Part shown: positions 51,003 through 61,300 of the stretch, piece by piece | Numbering within the stretch: position 1 is the first letter of the stretch | Layout: each line of letters starts with the position of its first letter | NCBI GenBank assembly: GCA_025363355.1 | Contig: JANYEB010000037.1 | Coordinates: forward strand, 1 to 64,000 | Direction of reading: 5' to 3' | DNA from: Chitinophagaceae bacterium | Lineage (GTDB): Bacteria > Bacteroidota > Bacteroidia > Chitinophagales > Chitinophagaceae | Length of the DNA stretch: 64,000 bases | Position numbers and translations under genes: made by a program | The notes under the pieces: generated by a model | Told to the model about the DNA's origin: nothing | The model's database searches: none | The model's input: only the letters and a program-made list of their open reading frames with translations

Positions 51003-54000
51003 ATGGCACTGAAAAAAGAAGTCAATCGCACCAAGAGTACCTTCTCACAAATTACCATCAGCCTTGCCTCTCCAGATTCTATTTTGGAAAGAAGTTTTGG
51101 CGAAGTTTTAAAGCCTGAAACCATTAACTATCGCACCTATAAACCAGAAAGAGATGGTTTGTTTTGCGAAAGAATTTTTGGACCAGTAAAAGACTTTGAA
51201 TGTGCTTGTGGAAAATACAAACGTATTCGTTACAAGGGTATTGTTTGTGATCGTTGTGGTGTTGAAGTTACAGAAAAGAAAGTGCGTAGAGAAAGAATGG
51301 GACACGTTAAATTAGTTGTTCCTGTTGTTCATATTTGGTATTTCAAAAGCTTACCTAACAAGATTGGTTATTTGTTAGGAATGAGTTCTAAAAAAATTGA
51401 AAGTATTGTATACTACGAGCGTTATGTAGTAATACAAGGTGGCGTTAAAGATTCTTTGGGTGTTGGAGATTTGTTGAGTGAAGAAGAATATTTAGATATT
51501 CTTGATAATTTGCCAAAAGACAACCAATATTTACCTGACGAAGATCCTCAAAAATTCATTGCTAAAATGGGTGCTGAGTCAATCAGTGACTTGTTAGCTA
51601 GATTAGATTTAGATGAATTAAGCTATCAATTGCGTAATGCAGCTGCAACAGAAACATCTCAACAAAGAAAAGCTGATGCTTTAAAAAGATTGAGTGTTGT
51701 TGAAGCTTTCAGAGATTCTGCTTTAAGAATTACAAACCGTCCAGAATGGATGGTGATGCAATATATTCCAGTTATTCCACCAGAATTAAGACCATTGGTT
51801 CCTTTAGATGGTGGTCGTTTTGCAAGTTCTGATTTGAACGATTTATATCGTCGTGTCATTATTAGAAACAATCGTTTAAAAAGATTAATGGAGATTAAAG
51901 CTCCAGAAGTTATCTTAAGAAACGAAAAAAGAATGTTGCAAGAAGCAATAGATTCTTTATTCGATAACTCAAGAAAATCAAATGCTGTTAAAGCAGATGG
52001 TGGACGTGCTTTAAAATCTTTAAGTGATGTACTTAAAGGTAAACAAGGTCGTTTCCGTCAAAACTTATTAGGTAAACGTGTGGATTATTCAGGTCGTTCT
52101 GTTATCGTTGTAGGACCAGAGTTGAAAATGCACGAATGTGGTTTACCAAAAGATATGGCTGCAGAACTTTTCAAGCCATTTGTTATTCGTAAATTAATTG
52201 AAAGAGGTATTGTAAAAACAGTAAAATCAGCTAAGAAATTAGTAGATAAAAAAGAAGCTGTTATTTGGGATATCTTAGAAAATATTTTGAAAGGACATCC
52301 AATTATGTTGAACCGTGCCCCAACGCTTCACAGATTGTCAATCCAATCGTTCCAACCAAAATTAGTTGAAGGAAAAGCAATTCAGTTGCACCCATTGGTA
52401 ACTGCATCTTTCAACGCCGATTTCGATGGTGACCAAATGGCGGTTCACGTTCCATTAAGTAGTGCTGCAATATTAGAAGCACAGTTATTAATGTTAGCCT
52501 CGCACAACATTTTGAATCCACAAAACGGAACGCCAATTACGCTTCCTTCACAAGATATGGTGCTTGGTTTATATTATATGACCAAACCTAAAAAATCTAC
52601 TGAGACAGAAAAGGTAAGAGGCGAAGGAAAAATATTCTACAATTTAGATGAAGTTATCATTGCTTACAATGAAAATACAGTAGATCTTCACGCAGCAATT
52701 AAAGTAAAAACTCCTGTTCGTCAAAATGGACAGTTATCTTCTAAAATAATTGAAACTACAGTTGGCAGAGCTTTGTTTAACCAATATGTCCCAGAAGAAG
52801 TTGGATATATTAATGCTCTTTTAACCAAAAAGAATTTAAGAGAAATTATTGGTGATATTATTAAAATTACCAACGTTCCTAAAACTGCTAAATTCCTTGA
52901 TGAAATTAAAACTTTAGGTTTTAGAATGGCATTTAGAGGCGGTTTGAGCTTTAGTATCAATGATCTTATTGTACCAGATTTAAAAGCTGAATTATTAGCT
53001 AGTGCTAAAGAAGAAGTTGATGAAGCTTGGGAAAACTATAATATGGGTCTTATTACCAATAACGAGCGTTATAACCAAGTTATTGATATTTGGGGTAGAG
53101 TAGATACTAAAATTACTGATACCCTAATTAGAGAAATGGCAACAGATAAACAAGGATTTAATGCCGTTTATATGATGCTAGATTCTGGAGCAAGAGGTAG
53201 TAAAACTCAGGTAAAACAGTTAGTTGGTATTCGTGGATTGATGGCTAAACCAAGAAAATCTGGTTCATCAGGAAGTGAGGTAATTGAAAATCCAATTCTT
53301 TCTAATTTTAAAGGTGGATTGAACGTATTGGATTACTTCATCTCTACGCACGGTGCTAGAAAAGGTCTTGCAGATACGGCGTTAAAAACAGCAGATGCTG
53401 GTTATTTAACAAGAAGATTGGTTGACGTTTCTCAAGATGTTGTTATTGCTGATGATGATTGTGGTACATTAAGAGGTATCAATACTTCAGCACTAAAAGA
53501 TAACGAAGATATTATTGAAAACTTAGCAGATAGAATTGAAGGAAGAACATCGTTACACGATGTATTTAATCCTTTAACTGATGAACTAATTATTAAGGCT
53601 GGCGAAGAGATTAGTGCAGACGTAGCTAAAGAAATTGAAGAAAGCGGTATTGATGCAGTTGAAATTCGTTCTGTTCTTACTTGCGAAGCTAAACGTGGCG
53701 TTTGTGTTAAATGTTATGGTAAAAACTTGGCAACAGGTTATATTGCTCAACGTGGAGATGCAGTTGGTATTATTGCAGCTCAGTCAATTGGAGAGCCTGG
53801 TACACAGCTTACGTTACGTACCTTCCACGTGGGTGGGGTTGCTGGTAGTGCAAACATTGAAAATGGTTTATTAGCTCGTTTCGATGGTACTATTCAGTTT
53901 GATGGTTTACGTTCTGTTGCTGCGGTAAATAATGAGGGAAATAAAATTCAAATAGTTATTGGACGTACAGGTGAAGTTAGAATTACAGATGTTAAAGCTG

Positions 54001-55289
54001 ATAAATTATTAATCACCAATAACGTTCCTTATGGATCAACTTTACTTGTTAAAGATGGCCAACACGTGAAAAAAGGTGAAATGATTTGCTCTTGGGATCC
54101 ATTTAACAACGTAATTGTTGCTGAACAAAATGGTACCATTGTGTATGAATCTATCTTAGATGGTATTACTTATCGTGATGAGTCTGATGATCAAACAGGT
54201 CACAGAGAAAAAGTGGTAATTGAAACTAAAGACAAAACAAAAATCCCAACCATTATTGTTAATGGTAAAGATGAAAAACAATACAATTTACCTGTAGGTA
54301 GTCATATCGTTGTTGAACAAGGCGATGAGGTGAAAGCTGGTCAGGTATTAGTTAAAATACCACGTGTTCTTGGAAAATTAAGAGATATTACTGGAGGTCT
54401 TCCTCGTGTAACTGAATTATTTGAAGCACGTAATCCTGGTAATCCTGCTATTGTTTGTGAAATTGATGGTGTTGTTACTTTTGGTAATGTTAAACGTGGT
54501 AATAGAGAAATCGTTGTTACAAGTAAAGATGAAACAATTAAAAAATATCTTGTTCCACTAACACGTCAAATTCTTGTTCAAGATGGAGACTTTGTTAAAG
54601 CAGGTGCACCATTGTCTGATGGTCAAATTGCTCCTTATGATATCTTAAATATCAAAGGTCCATTTGCAGTTCAAGAATATGTTGTAAATGAAATTCAAGA
54701 GGTTTATCGTTTACAAGGTGTACGTATCAATGATAAACACATTGAAGTAATTGTTCGTCAAATGATGAAAAAAGTTGAAATCAAAGATGCTGGTGATACC
54801 AAATTCTTAGAGGAAGATTTAGAAGACAGATTTGACTTTATTAACGAGAACGACAGAATCTACGATAAAAAAGTTGTTACAGAACCAGGAGAAAGTACAA
54901 AAATGCGTGCTGGTCAAATTGTAACACTTAGAGAGTTAAGAGAAGAAAATTCAGTTCTTCGTCGTGCAGATAAAAAACCTGTTGAAGTTCGTGATGCACA
55001 ACCAGCAACTGCAACTCCAGTGTTGTTAGGTATCACAAAAGCCTCATTGGGTGTGCCAAGTTGGATTTCTGCTGCATCATTCCAAGAAACTACCAAAGTA
55101 TTAAGCCAAGCTGCTATCAATGGTAAAACAGATGGAATGTTAGGCTTGAAAGAAAACGTTATTACTGGTCACTTAATTCCTGCAGGAACTGGACAACGTG
55201 AGTTTGAAAATATGATTGTAGGAAGTAAAGAAGAGTACGAAGTATTAACTACGGCTCGTGAAGCACTGAATTTTGATGATGAAGAATAA
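51003..55289 (+). CDS. rpoC: DNA-directed RNA polymerase subunit beta'
   Basis: Catalytic subunit of RNA polymerase, 1428 residues and complete. The N-terminal zinc motif is [20 protein letters not shown], the magnesium-binding loop [12 protein letters not shown], the bridge-helix/trigger-loop region follows, and a second zinc site includes [13 protein letters not shown]. The end is EALNFDDEE. Normally rpoB lies directly upstream, after rplJ-rplL. Here the upstream gene is DUF6427, and rpoC has its own promoter, long leader and terminator. Confidence 0.99.
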   Translation: MALKKEVNRTKSTFSQITISLASPDSILERSFGEVLKPETINYRTYKPERDGLFCERIFGPVKDFECACGKYKRIRYKGIVCDRCGVEVTEKKVRRERMGHVKLVVPVVHIWYFKSLPNKIGYLLGMSSKKIESIVYYERYVVIQGGVKDSLGVGDLLSEEEYLDILDNLPKDNQYLPDEDPQKFIAKMGAESISDLLARLDLDELSYQLRNAAATETSQQRKADALKRLSVVEAFRDSALRITNRPEWMVMQYIPVIPPELRPLVPLDGGRFASSDLNDLYRRVIIRNNRLKRLMEIKAPEVILRNEKRMLQEAIDSLFDNSRKSNAVKADGGRALKSLSDVLKGKQGRFRQNLLGKRVDYSGRSVIVVGPELKMHECGLPKDMAAELFKPFVIRKLIERGIVKTVKSAKKLVDKKEAVIWDILENILKGHPIMLNRAPTLHRLSIQSFQPKLVEGKAIQLHPLVTASFNADFDGDQMAVHVPLSSAAILEAQLLMLASHNILNPQNGTPITLPSQDMVLGLYYMTKPKKSTETEKVRGEGKIFYNLDEVIIAYNENTVDLHAAIKVKTPVRQNGQLSSKIIETTVGRALFNQYVPEEVGYINALLTKKNLREIIGDIIKITNVPKTAKFLDEIKTLGFRMAFRGGLSFSINDLIVPDLKAELLASAKEEVDEAWENYNMGLITNNERYNQVIDIWGRVDTKITDTLIREMATDKQGFNAVYMMLDSGARGSKTQVKQLVGIRGLMAKPRKSGSSGSEVIENPILSNFKGGLNVLDYFISTHGARKGLADTALKTADAGYLTRRLVDVSQDVVIADDDCGTLRGINTSALKDNEDIIENLADRIEGRTSLHDVFNPLTDELIIKAGEEISADVAKEIEESGIDAVEIRSVLTCEAKRGVCVKCYGKNLATGYIAQRGDAVGIIAAQSIGEPGTQLTLRTFHVGGVAGSANIENGLLARFDGTIQFDGLRSVAAVNNEGNKIQIVIGRTGEVRITDVKADKLLITNNVPYGSTLLVKDGQHVKKGEMICSWDPFNNVIVAEQNGTIVYESILDGITYRDESDDQTGHREKVVIETKDKTKIPTIIVNGKDEKQYNLPVGSHIVVEQGDEVKAGQVLVKIPRVLGKLRDITGGLPRVTELFEARNPGNPAIVCEIDGVVTFGNVKRGNREIVVTSKDETIKKYLVPLTRQILVQDGDFVKAGAPLSDGQIAPYDILNIKGPFAVQEYVVNEIQEVYRLQGVRINDKHIEVIVRQMMKKVEIKDAGDTKFLEEDLEDRFDFINENDRIYDKKVVTEPGESTKMRAGQIVTLRELREENSVLRRADKKPVEVRDAQPATATPVLLGITKASLGVPSWISAASFQETTKVLSQAAINGKTDGMLGLKENVITGHLIPAGTGQREFENMIVGSKEEYEVLTTAREALNFDDEE

Positions 55290-55313
55290 GATCATTATTG
55301 ATCTAAAATAATA

Positions 55314-55346
55314 AAAAAGCCCTAGAATTTTTCTAGGGCTTTTTTA
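55314..55346 (+). terminator. rpoC terminator
   Basis: AAAAAAGCCCTAGA and TCTAGGGCTTTTTT around a 5-nt loop; canonical intrinsic terminator. Confidence 0.93.
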
Positions 55347-55452
55347 TTTCCACAATGTTAAAGTTTTTATAATATTACGAAAGTAATAACTAACAAAACA
55401 GTCAGTTCTCTTCTACACCATTAACTTCGTAGTGAATTAATAAAACTGCAAA

Positions 55453-55710
55453 ATGAATCTTTTTGTTACTGGACTTTTGAATGATATGGACGATGTTGAT
55501 TTAAAAGAAATGTTTGAGTTGTATGGAGAAGTAAAATCTGCCAAGGTTATTATGGATAAGTTTACTAATAAAACACGTGGTTTTGGTTTTGTAGATATGC
55601 CTAATGACGAAGAAGCAAAAGCTACAATCAACCTGTTGAATGGCGTTAAATTAGGCAGAAAACAAATGTCTGTTCAAATGGCAGAGCCACAAACAAATTC
55701 TAGACGCTAG
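55453..55710 (+). CDS. RRM-domain RNA-binding protein
   Basis: An 85-residue single RNA-recognition motif with RNP2 (LFVTGL) and RNP1 (RGFGFVDM) and a short basic tail. Bacterial RRM proteins of this type are common in Bacteroidota, where they act as abundant RNA chaperones or post-transcriptional regulators in place of Hfq-like factors. It follows the rpoC terminator and is independent of rpoC. Confidence 0.92.
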   Translation: MNLFVTGLLNDMDDVDLKEMFELYGEVKSAKVIMDKFTNKTRGFGFVDMPNDEEAKATINLLNGVKLGRKQMSVQMAEPQTNSRR

Positions 55711-55716
55711 TTAATA

Positions 55717-56214
55717 TTATTTCTTAGCATTATCACTTTCTAACTTAAGTCCATTTGCTACGGCAAATTTCTTTTGTGCAGATAAAACTTCGTTGGTTAT
55801 AGTTTGTCTTCTACCGACAATGGTTTGTAATTCTTCTACTTTAATATTTCTTGCTTCATCAGTTGTTGCTTTACCATAACTTTCATAAGTTGTATATGCA
55901 CTTTTCATAAATGCAAAGTAGCGTAAGTAAGCAGCCTTAAAATTTTCTGCTTCTGCTATATCTGGTGTGTGTAAACCTTTAATTTCATCTATGGCTTTTT
56001 GTATTTTCTGAGCCATCTTCTCTCCAGCAATACTAATGCTATCATATTGTTGATGTTCAAAATATTTTCCAATCTTCTCTTCAGTTAGTGTAATGTCAGG
56101 CAATAATACTTGCTCCTTATTCACAATTTCTTGATTAAAGTTTAAAGCAATTTTAGTTTTACAAGATACAAAGGTTAGTGCTAGTAATAAAACAAGCAAT
56201 GATTTTCTAAGCAT
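55717..56214 (-). CDS. small lipoprotein of unknown function
   Basis: 165 residues with a lipoprotein signal and lipobox FVSC. The mature part is helical with long amphipathic stretches (EKMAQKIQKAIDEIKG, EELQTIVGRRQTITNEVLSAQKKF), suggesting a coiled-coil bundle in the envelope. Convergent with the RRM gene. No family recognised. Confidence 0.75.
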   Translation of the reverse strand: MLRKSLLVLLLALTFVSCKTKIALNFNQEIVNKEQVLLPDITLTEEKIGKYFEHQQYDSISIAGEKMAQKIQKAIDEIKGLHTPDIAEAENFKAAYLRYFAFMKSAYTTYESYGKATTDEARNIKVEELQTIVGRRQTITNEVLSAQKKFAVANGLKLESDNAKK

Positions 56215-56288
56215 AAGTTTAGTTTAAAGTTTTGTGTTTCAAATGTAATTATATAATTTGCCAGAGCAAATAATTATTTAGAAACCAA

Positions 56289-57467
56289 TTACATTTCCAG
56301 CACCATTTTATTTTGTATGATATGAAACAACTTAATGCTTAATGCTTGAAAAAGCATTTTACCATTGGCATTTCTTTCAATGTAATAGCTAGCTTTATCA
56401 AGCTCTTCAACCATTGCTTCTTGTTGGCTAACACTTGCAATTTTATTAAGACGTTGAGCAAAATCTTTTTCGTTTTCTGGTAGCATTACATTCTCTACAC
56501 CCAATACTTTTATTCTGATACTTTGTTGCAATAAGTGATTAAAATATCTTAAGAATTGCTTTTGTTTTTCTCTACCAATTTTGCTGATTTCATCAACCCA
56601 TTTTATTTGCTCGGGCAACATTTTTCTAATGATAAATTTCAACCAATCTTTAGCAAGACTTTGCCAGTCTTCTTCGCTGTGTTGTAGCAAATGCAATGCT
56701 TCGCGATAGTTACCTTCACTAATACCAGCTATTTGTCTAGCCGTTTCAGCAGGTACATTTGCTCTTTCAATTAAAGCCCTTTCTATATCACTTGTTTGTA
56801 GTTGAGGAACTTTTACTAACTGACATCTACTTAGTATAGTTTGCAAAACCAATTCTTCATTTTCGGCAACTAAAATAAACAAAGTATTTGCAGGGGGTTC
56901 TTCAATAAGTTTTAATAATTTATTACCTTCTTTACCCAAATATTCTGGCATCCAAAGCACCAATACTTTATACTCTGCTTCATAAGGTTTAAGACTTAAT
57001 TTTCTGATAATGTCGTTGCATTCATCAGCAGTAATATTTCCTTGTTTATTTTCTGCATTGATGGATTGCAACCAATCATAAGCATTGGCATAAGGGGCGA
57101 TTTTTACAAATTCTCTAAAGTCAGCAATGTAATCTGCACTGGTTGGTTTCTCGCCAGCTTTTCTAGGAATCACAGGAAAAGAAAAATGTAAATCAGGATG
57201 AATTAATTGTTCTGCACGTTGTTTAGCAGCATTCATTTCATCTTCATTATTGCTTGGTAAAGCACTCATTCCTCCAAATAAATCCTCCACAACAGGAACT
57301 GCTTTAGGTTGGCATACCACATACTTTGCAAACTCAATAGCCAAAGGCAAAGCACCACTTCCTTCTTTTCCTAAAAAAATTAAAGCGTGGCTCAATCTAT
57401 TGTGTTGCACCATATCTTGTAAATGTGCTTTCACAGCTTCTTGCCCTATAACATTGTTCCAATTCAT
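56289..57467 (-). CDS. holB: DNA polymerase III subunit delta' (clamp loader)
   Basis: 392 residues, AAA+ fold of the clamp loader. As in other delta' subunits the P-loop is degenerate (GKEGSGALPLA lacks Lys-Thr), while the arginine-finger motif is kept (ILSRCQLVKVP). The C-terminal helical collar domain follows. It loads the sliding clamp with DnaX and HolA. About 20 residues around position 70 (EDLFGGMSALPSNNEDEM) form a loop typical of the Bacteroidota proteins. Confidence 0.9.
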   Translation of the reverse strand: MNWNNVIGQEAVKAHLQDMVQHNRLSHALIFLGKEGSGALPLAIEFAKYVVCQPKAVPVVEDLFGGMSALPSNNEDEMNAAKQRAEQLIHPDLHFSFPVIPRKAGEKPTSADYIADFREFVKIAPYANAYDWLQSINAENKQGNITADECNDIIRKLSLKPYEAEYKVLVLWMPEYLGKEGNKLLKLIEEPPANTLFILVAENEELVLQTILSRCQLVKVPQLQTSDIERALIERANVPAETARQIAGISEGNYREALHLLQHSEEDWQSLAKDWLKFIIRKMLPEQIKWVDEISKIGREKQKQFLRYFNHLLQQSIRIKVLGVENVMLPENEKDFAQRLNKIASVSQQEAMVEELDKASYYIERNANGKMLFQALSIKLFHIIQNKMVLEM

Positions 57468-57489
57468 TACTGCAAATAAACAATTTTAG

Positions 57490-57526
57490 ATGCGAAGATT
57501 TGAAGATTTCTTATTTCAAGATTCGC
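57490..57526. repeat. simple repeat tract between holB and the DUF2461 gene
   Basis: GCGAAGATTTGAAGATTTC next to TTTCAAGATTCGC, partly self-complementary. It resembles short interspersed Bacteroidota repeats. Low certainty. Confidence 0.35.
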
Positions 57527-57619
57527 AAGTGTGTTGCCCATTAAATTATTTTACAAGAAGTTATGTATTTCTTTATTTTCGAGTGAAAATTGAATTTGTT
57601 TTTACACTAAATAAAACTT

Positions 57620-58288
57620 ATGCTGCAACCATCAACAATTAAATTTATTAAAGATTTAAAGAAAAATAATACCAAAGAATGGTTTGATGCCAATAGAAAA
57701 ATATACGAAGCTGCTAAAGCCGATTTTTTAAATTTAACAGAAGCCGTTTTAAAAGCCATTACTGCTAAAGATGAAACGCTGGCTCATTTAGAAGCTAAGA
57801 AATGTGTATTTAGAATTAACAGAGATGTTCGATTTAGTAAAGATAAAAGCCCATATAAAACCAATATGGGAATGAGTATTAGCAAAGGAGGAAAGTTAGC
57901 AATGAGTGCTGGTTATTATTTTCATTTAGAGCCAGGAGCTTGTTTTATTGGTGGTGGAATTTATATGCCAATGCCAGATGAGGTTAAAAAAATTCGTCAG
58001 GAAATTGATTATAACTGGGAAGAATTTAAAAAGATAATTACATCTAAAAAATTTGTTGCTGTTTTTGGCGATGTTACTAAATCTGCAGAATTTTCTTTGG
58101 TTCGCCCACCAAAAGGTTACGATGAAACTAACCCTGCAATAGATTACATAAAACTCAAAAGTTGGATTGCAAGTACTGCTTTACAAGATGTAGAGCTTGC
58201 AGATAAAAATTTAGTAAAGAAAATTGTAACAGTATTTGAGGTAATGAAACCTTTAATAAATTTTTTGAATCGAGGAATTGAGAGTTAA
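57620..58288 (+). CDS. DUF2461 family protein
   Basis: 222 residues matching DUF2461/TIGR02453 across its length: NTKEWFDANRKIYE near the start, FRINRDVRFSKDKSPYKTNMG in the middle, and YYFHLEPGACFIGGGIYMP. The conserved Arg/Lys/His pattern suggests an enzyme, but no activity is established that I know of. It is preceded by TATTTTCG, a weak promoter match. The large lipoprotein gene follows after about 100 nt. Confidence 0.9.
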   Translation: MLQPSTIKFIKDLKKNNTKEWFDANRKIYEAAKADFLNLTEAVLKAITAKDETLAHLEAKKCVFRINRDVRFSKDKSPYKTNMGMSISKGGKLAMSAGYYFHLEPGACFIGGGIYMPMPDEVKKIRQEIDYNWEEFKKIITSKKFVAVFGDVTKSAEFSLVRPPKGYDETNPAIDYIKLKSWIASTALQDVELADKNLVKKIVTVFEVMKPLINFLNRGIES

Positions 58289-58386
58289 AATTTTAACAAA
58301 ACTTTATTTTTTCCATTCCATAAAGATTTCTTTACTTTATATCGGCAAATATTAAAGCCACTAACTTCTCACCAATCCCAACAAAT

Positions 58387-61300
58387 ATGGAATCTCTCAA
58401 ACGCTTGCCAATCTTAGTATTGGCTTTATCAGTATGTGTATTATCTATTAGTTTTTCATCTTGCAAAAAGAAAAAATTATTTCAGGTTGACCCCGAGTTT
58501 AGCAAGTATATCGATGCATATACTTCTGGTGTTGTTTCTAAAAAAACTTCATTTAAAATTCAACTGGCAACAGATGCCGCTGCCACTCATACTGTCAATG
58601 AAAACATTAAAGAAACATTGTTTGAATTTTCTCCTGCTGTGGAGGGAAAAGCATTTTGGGTGGATGCAAGAACAATAGAATTTAAACCAAACAAAGATTT
58701 AGATATTGATAAGCTGTATGAAGTAGAATTCAAGCTGAGCAAGGTTTTGAACGTACCCCAAAAATTTAAAGAATTTAGGTTTAATGTTCAAACAGCAAAA
58801 CCATCATTCCAAATTAATGATAATGGTTTACGAAGTTTAGGCAAAGAAACAATGATGCTGACTGGCGAAATTGTTACTGCCGATGTGGAAGAAAGCAAAA
58901 AGGTAGAAAGTATTTTATCTGCAACAATTAACACATCAAATCTTGCTATAAAATGGCAGCATAATGAGATTAATAAAACCCATAGTTATACAATAGAAAA
59001 TATCAAAAGAACTAATGCTGCTGGTAGCTTGATATTGAAGTGGGATGGAGCACCAATTAGTGCTAATATAAAAGATCAGAAAGAGATTTCTATTCCTGCA
59101 ATTGGAGATTTTAAAGTAATGGATATTAAAGTTATTCAAGAGCAGGAGCAATATGCATTGGTGCAGTTTAGTGATCCATTAATGATTGGTCAGCAACTTG
59201 AAGGCCTAATTGGCATTAGCCAGCAAGAAAATCTTAGTTACACAATACTTGGTAGCGAAGTAAAAGTATATGCCAGTGGTAAATTGGATGGCGGTTATAC
59301 TGCAACTGTTTTAGAAGGCATTCAAAATATGTGGGGCGATAAATTAACAAAGGCTTTCACCTCTCAAATATTTTTTGAAAATCGATTACCATCAGTAAAA
59401 ATTCACGGCAAAGGAGTGATTTTACCTAATAGTGGAGGTAAAATTTTATTACCTTTCGATGCAACAAATCTTAAAGCTGTTGATGTTAGTATTATTAAAG
59501 TGTATGAAAATAATATCCCTCAGTTTTTTCAAAATAATAAAATAGATGGTGATGATAATTTAAGAAGAGTAGCTCGACCAACTGTGCAGGCTACTGTTAA
59601 ACTAGATGATGATAAAAGCCTGAATCTTCACAAAAAGAACAGGTTTTCTTTAGACCTTGATAAATATATAAAAACTGAACCGGGAGCCATCTATCATATC
59701 ACCATTGGCTTCAGACCTTCATATTCACTATATACCTGCACCACAAAACCTGATGGTGATGAAGAAAGTAATAATGAAGATGAAGAAGAATATCGTTATG
59801 GCAGAGATGAAAATGTAGATGATGACGATGCTTTTTGGCGTAGATATGATAGTTATTATCCTTATGGATACAACTGGGATCAAAGAGATAATCCTTGCAG
59901 CAAAGCTTATTATAATAAAGAAAGATTTGCATCAAGAAATATTCTTGCAACCAATATTGGCTTAACTGCAAAGCGTGGTAGTAACAACAGTTTGATGGTG
60001 GCTGTAAATAATATCATTAGCACTGAACCAATTGCTGGGGTTGAATTACAGGCATTGGATTATCAGCAACAGATAGTTGGTAAAGGCAGTACTAACAGTG
60101 ATGGTATTGCTATGCTTGAATTAAAACGAAAACCTTATTTACTTGTTGCAAAAAAAGGAAACGAGAAAAGTTATTTAAGATTAGATGATGGTAGCAGTTT
60201 GCCATTAGCAAGATTTAATATTGATGGAGCTCAGGTGAAAAACGGTATCAAAGGCTTTGTGTTTGGAGAACGTGGAGTATGGCGTCCTGGTGATAGCTTA
60301 TTCTTGGGCTGCATTATTGAAGATAAAGAAAAGAAATTGCCTGCAGGTCATCCTGTAGAAATGGAATTGATTTCTCCAAGAGGTCAACTTTATAAACGAC
60401 TGGTTACACCTAACGCAGAAGATGGATACAATGTATTTAGAACTGCAACAGATGCCAATGCTCCAACTGGCAACTGGTTATGTAAAGTAAAAGTGGGTGG
60501 TGCTGTTTTTGAAAAAACAATTAAGATAGAAACTGTAATGCCTAACCGACTAAAGATTGATTTAAACTTTGGTGATGCAAAAGCTTTGGGTAAAAACGTT
60601 ACGGCTCAGGGAACACTTTCTGCAAAATGGTTATTTGGTGCCGATGCTCAAAATTTAAAAGCAAGAGTTGATGCACAACTTTATAGAAAGAATACCATGT
60701 TTGAAAAGTATAGTGATTATGAGTTTGACAATCCGATTTCATCTTTTTCATCTCAATCAAAAACAATATTTGATGGGAGTTTAAATGAAAAAGGTGTTGC
60801 TAATATTAGTCCACAGTTCGAAGCTGGAAATGATGCACCAGGAATGTTGCTAGCCAATTTGATGGTGAAAGTATTTGAACCTGGTGGCAATTTCAGTATG
60901 GATAATATCAGTTTTCCATACCATCCATATTCATCATATATTGGTTTAAAAATACCAGAAGAAACCAGTGGCTGGGGTTATTTACAAAACAATAAAATAT
61001 ATCCTCTAAAGCTTGTTGATGTAAATACAAATGGAATAGCAACTAGTGGTAATACAGATGTGGAAGTGCAGTTGTATAAAATTCAATGGAGATGGTGGTG
61101 GGATAGAAGTGAAGACGATTTTAGCAACTTTACACAAGACTCCTACAACAAACTCATTAAAAAAGAAACACAATCTATTGCTGCTGGTAAAGGTGTATAT
61201 AATCTAAAACTAACTGCTGCCGATTATGGTCGCTATCTTATTTTATTTAAGGATATAAGAAGCGGACACACTACTGGAAAATCTTTTTATGTGGATGATT

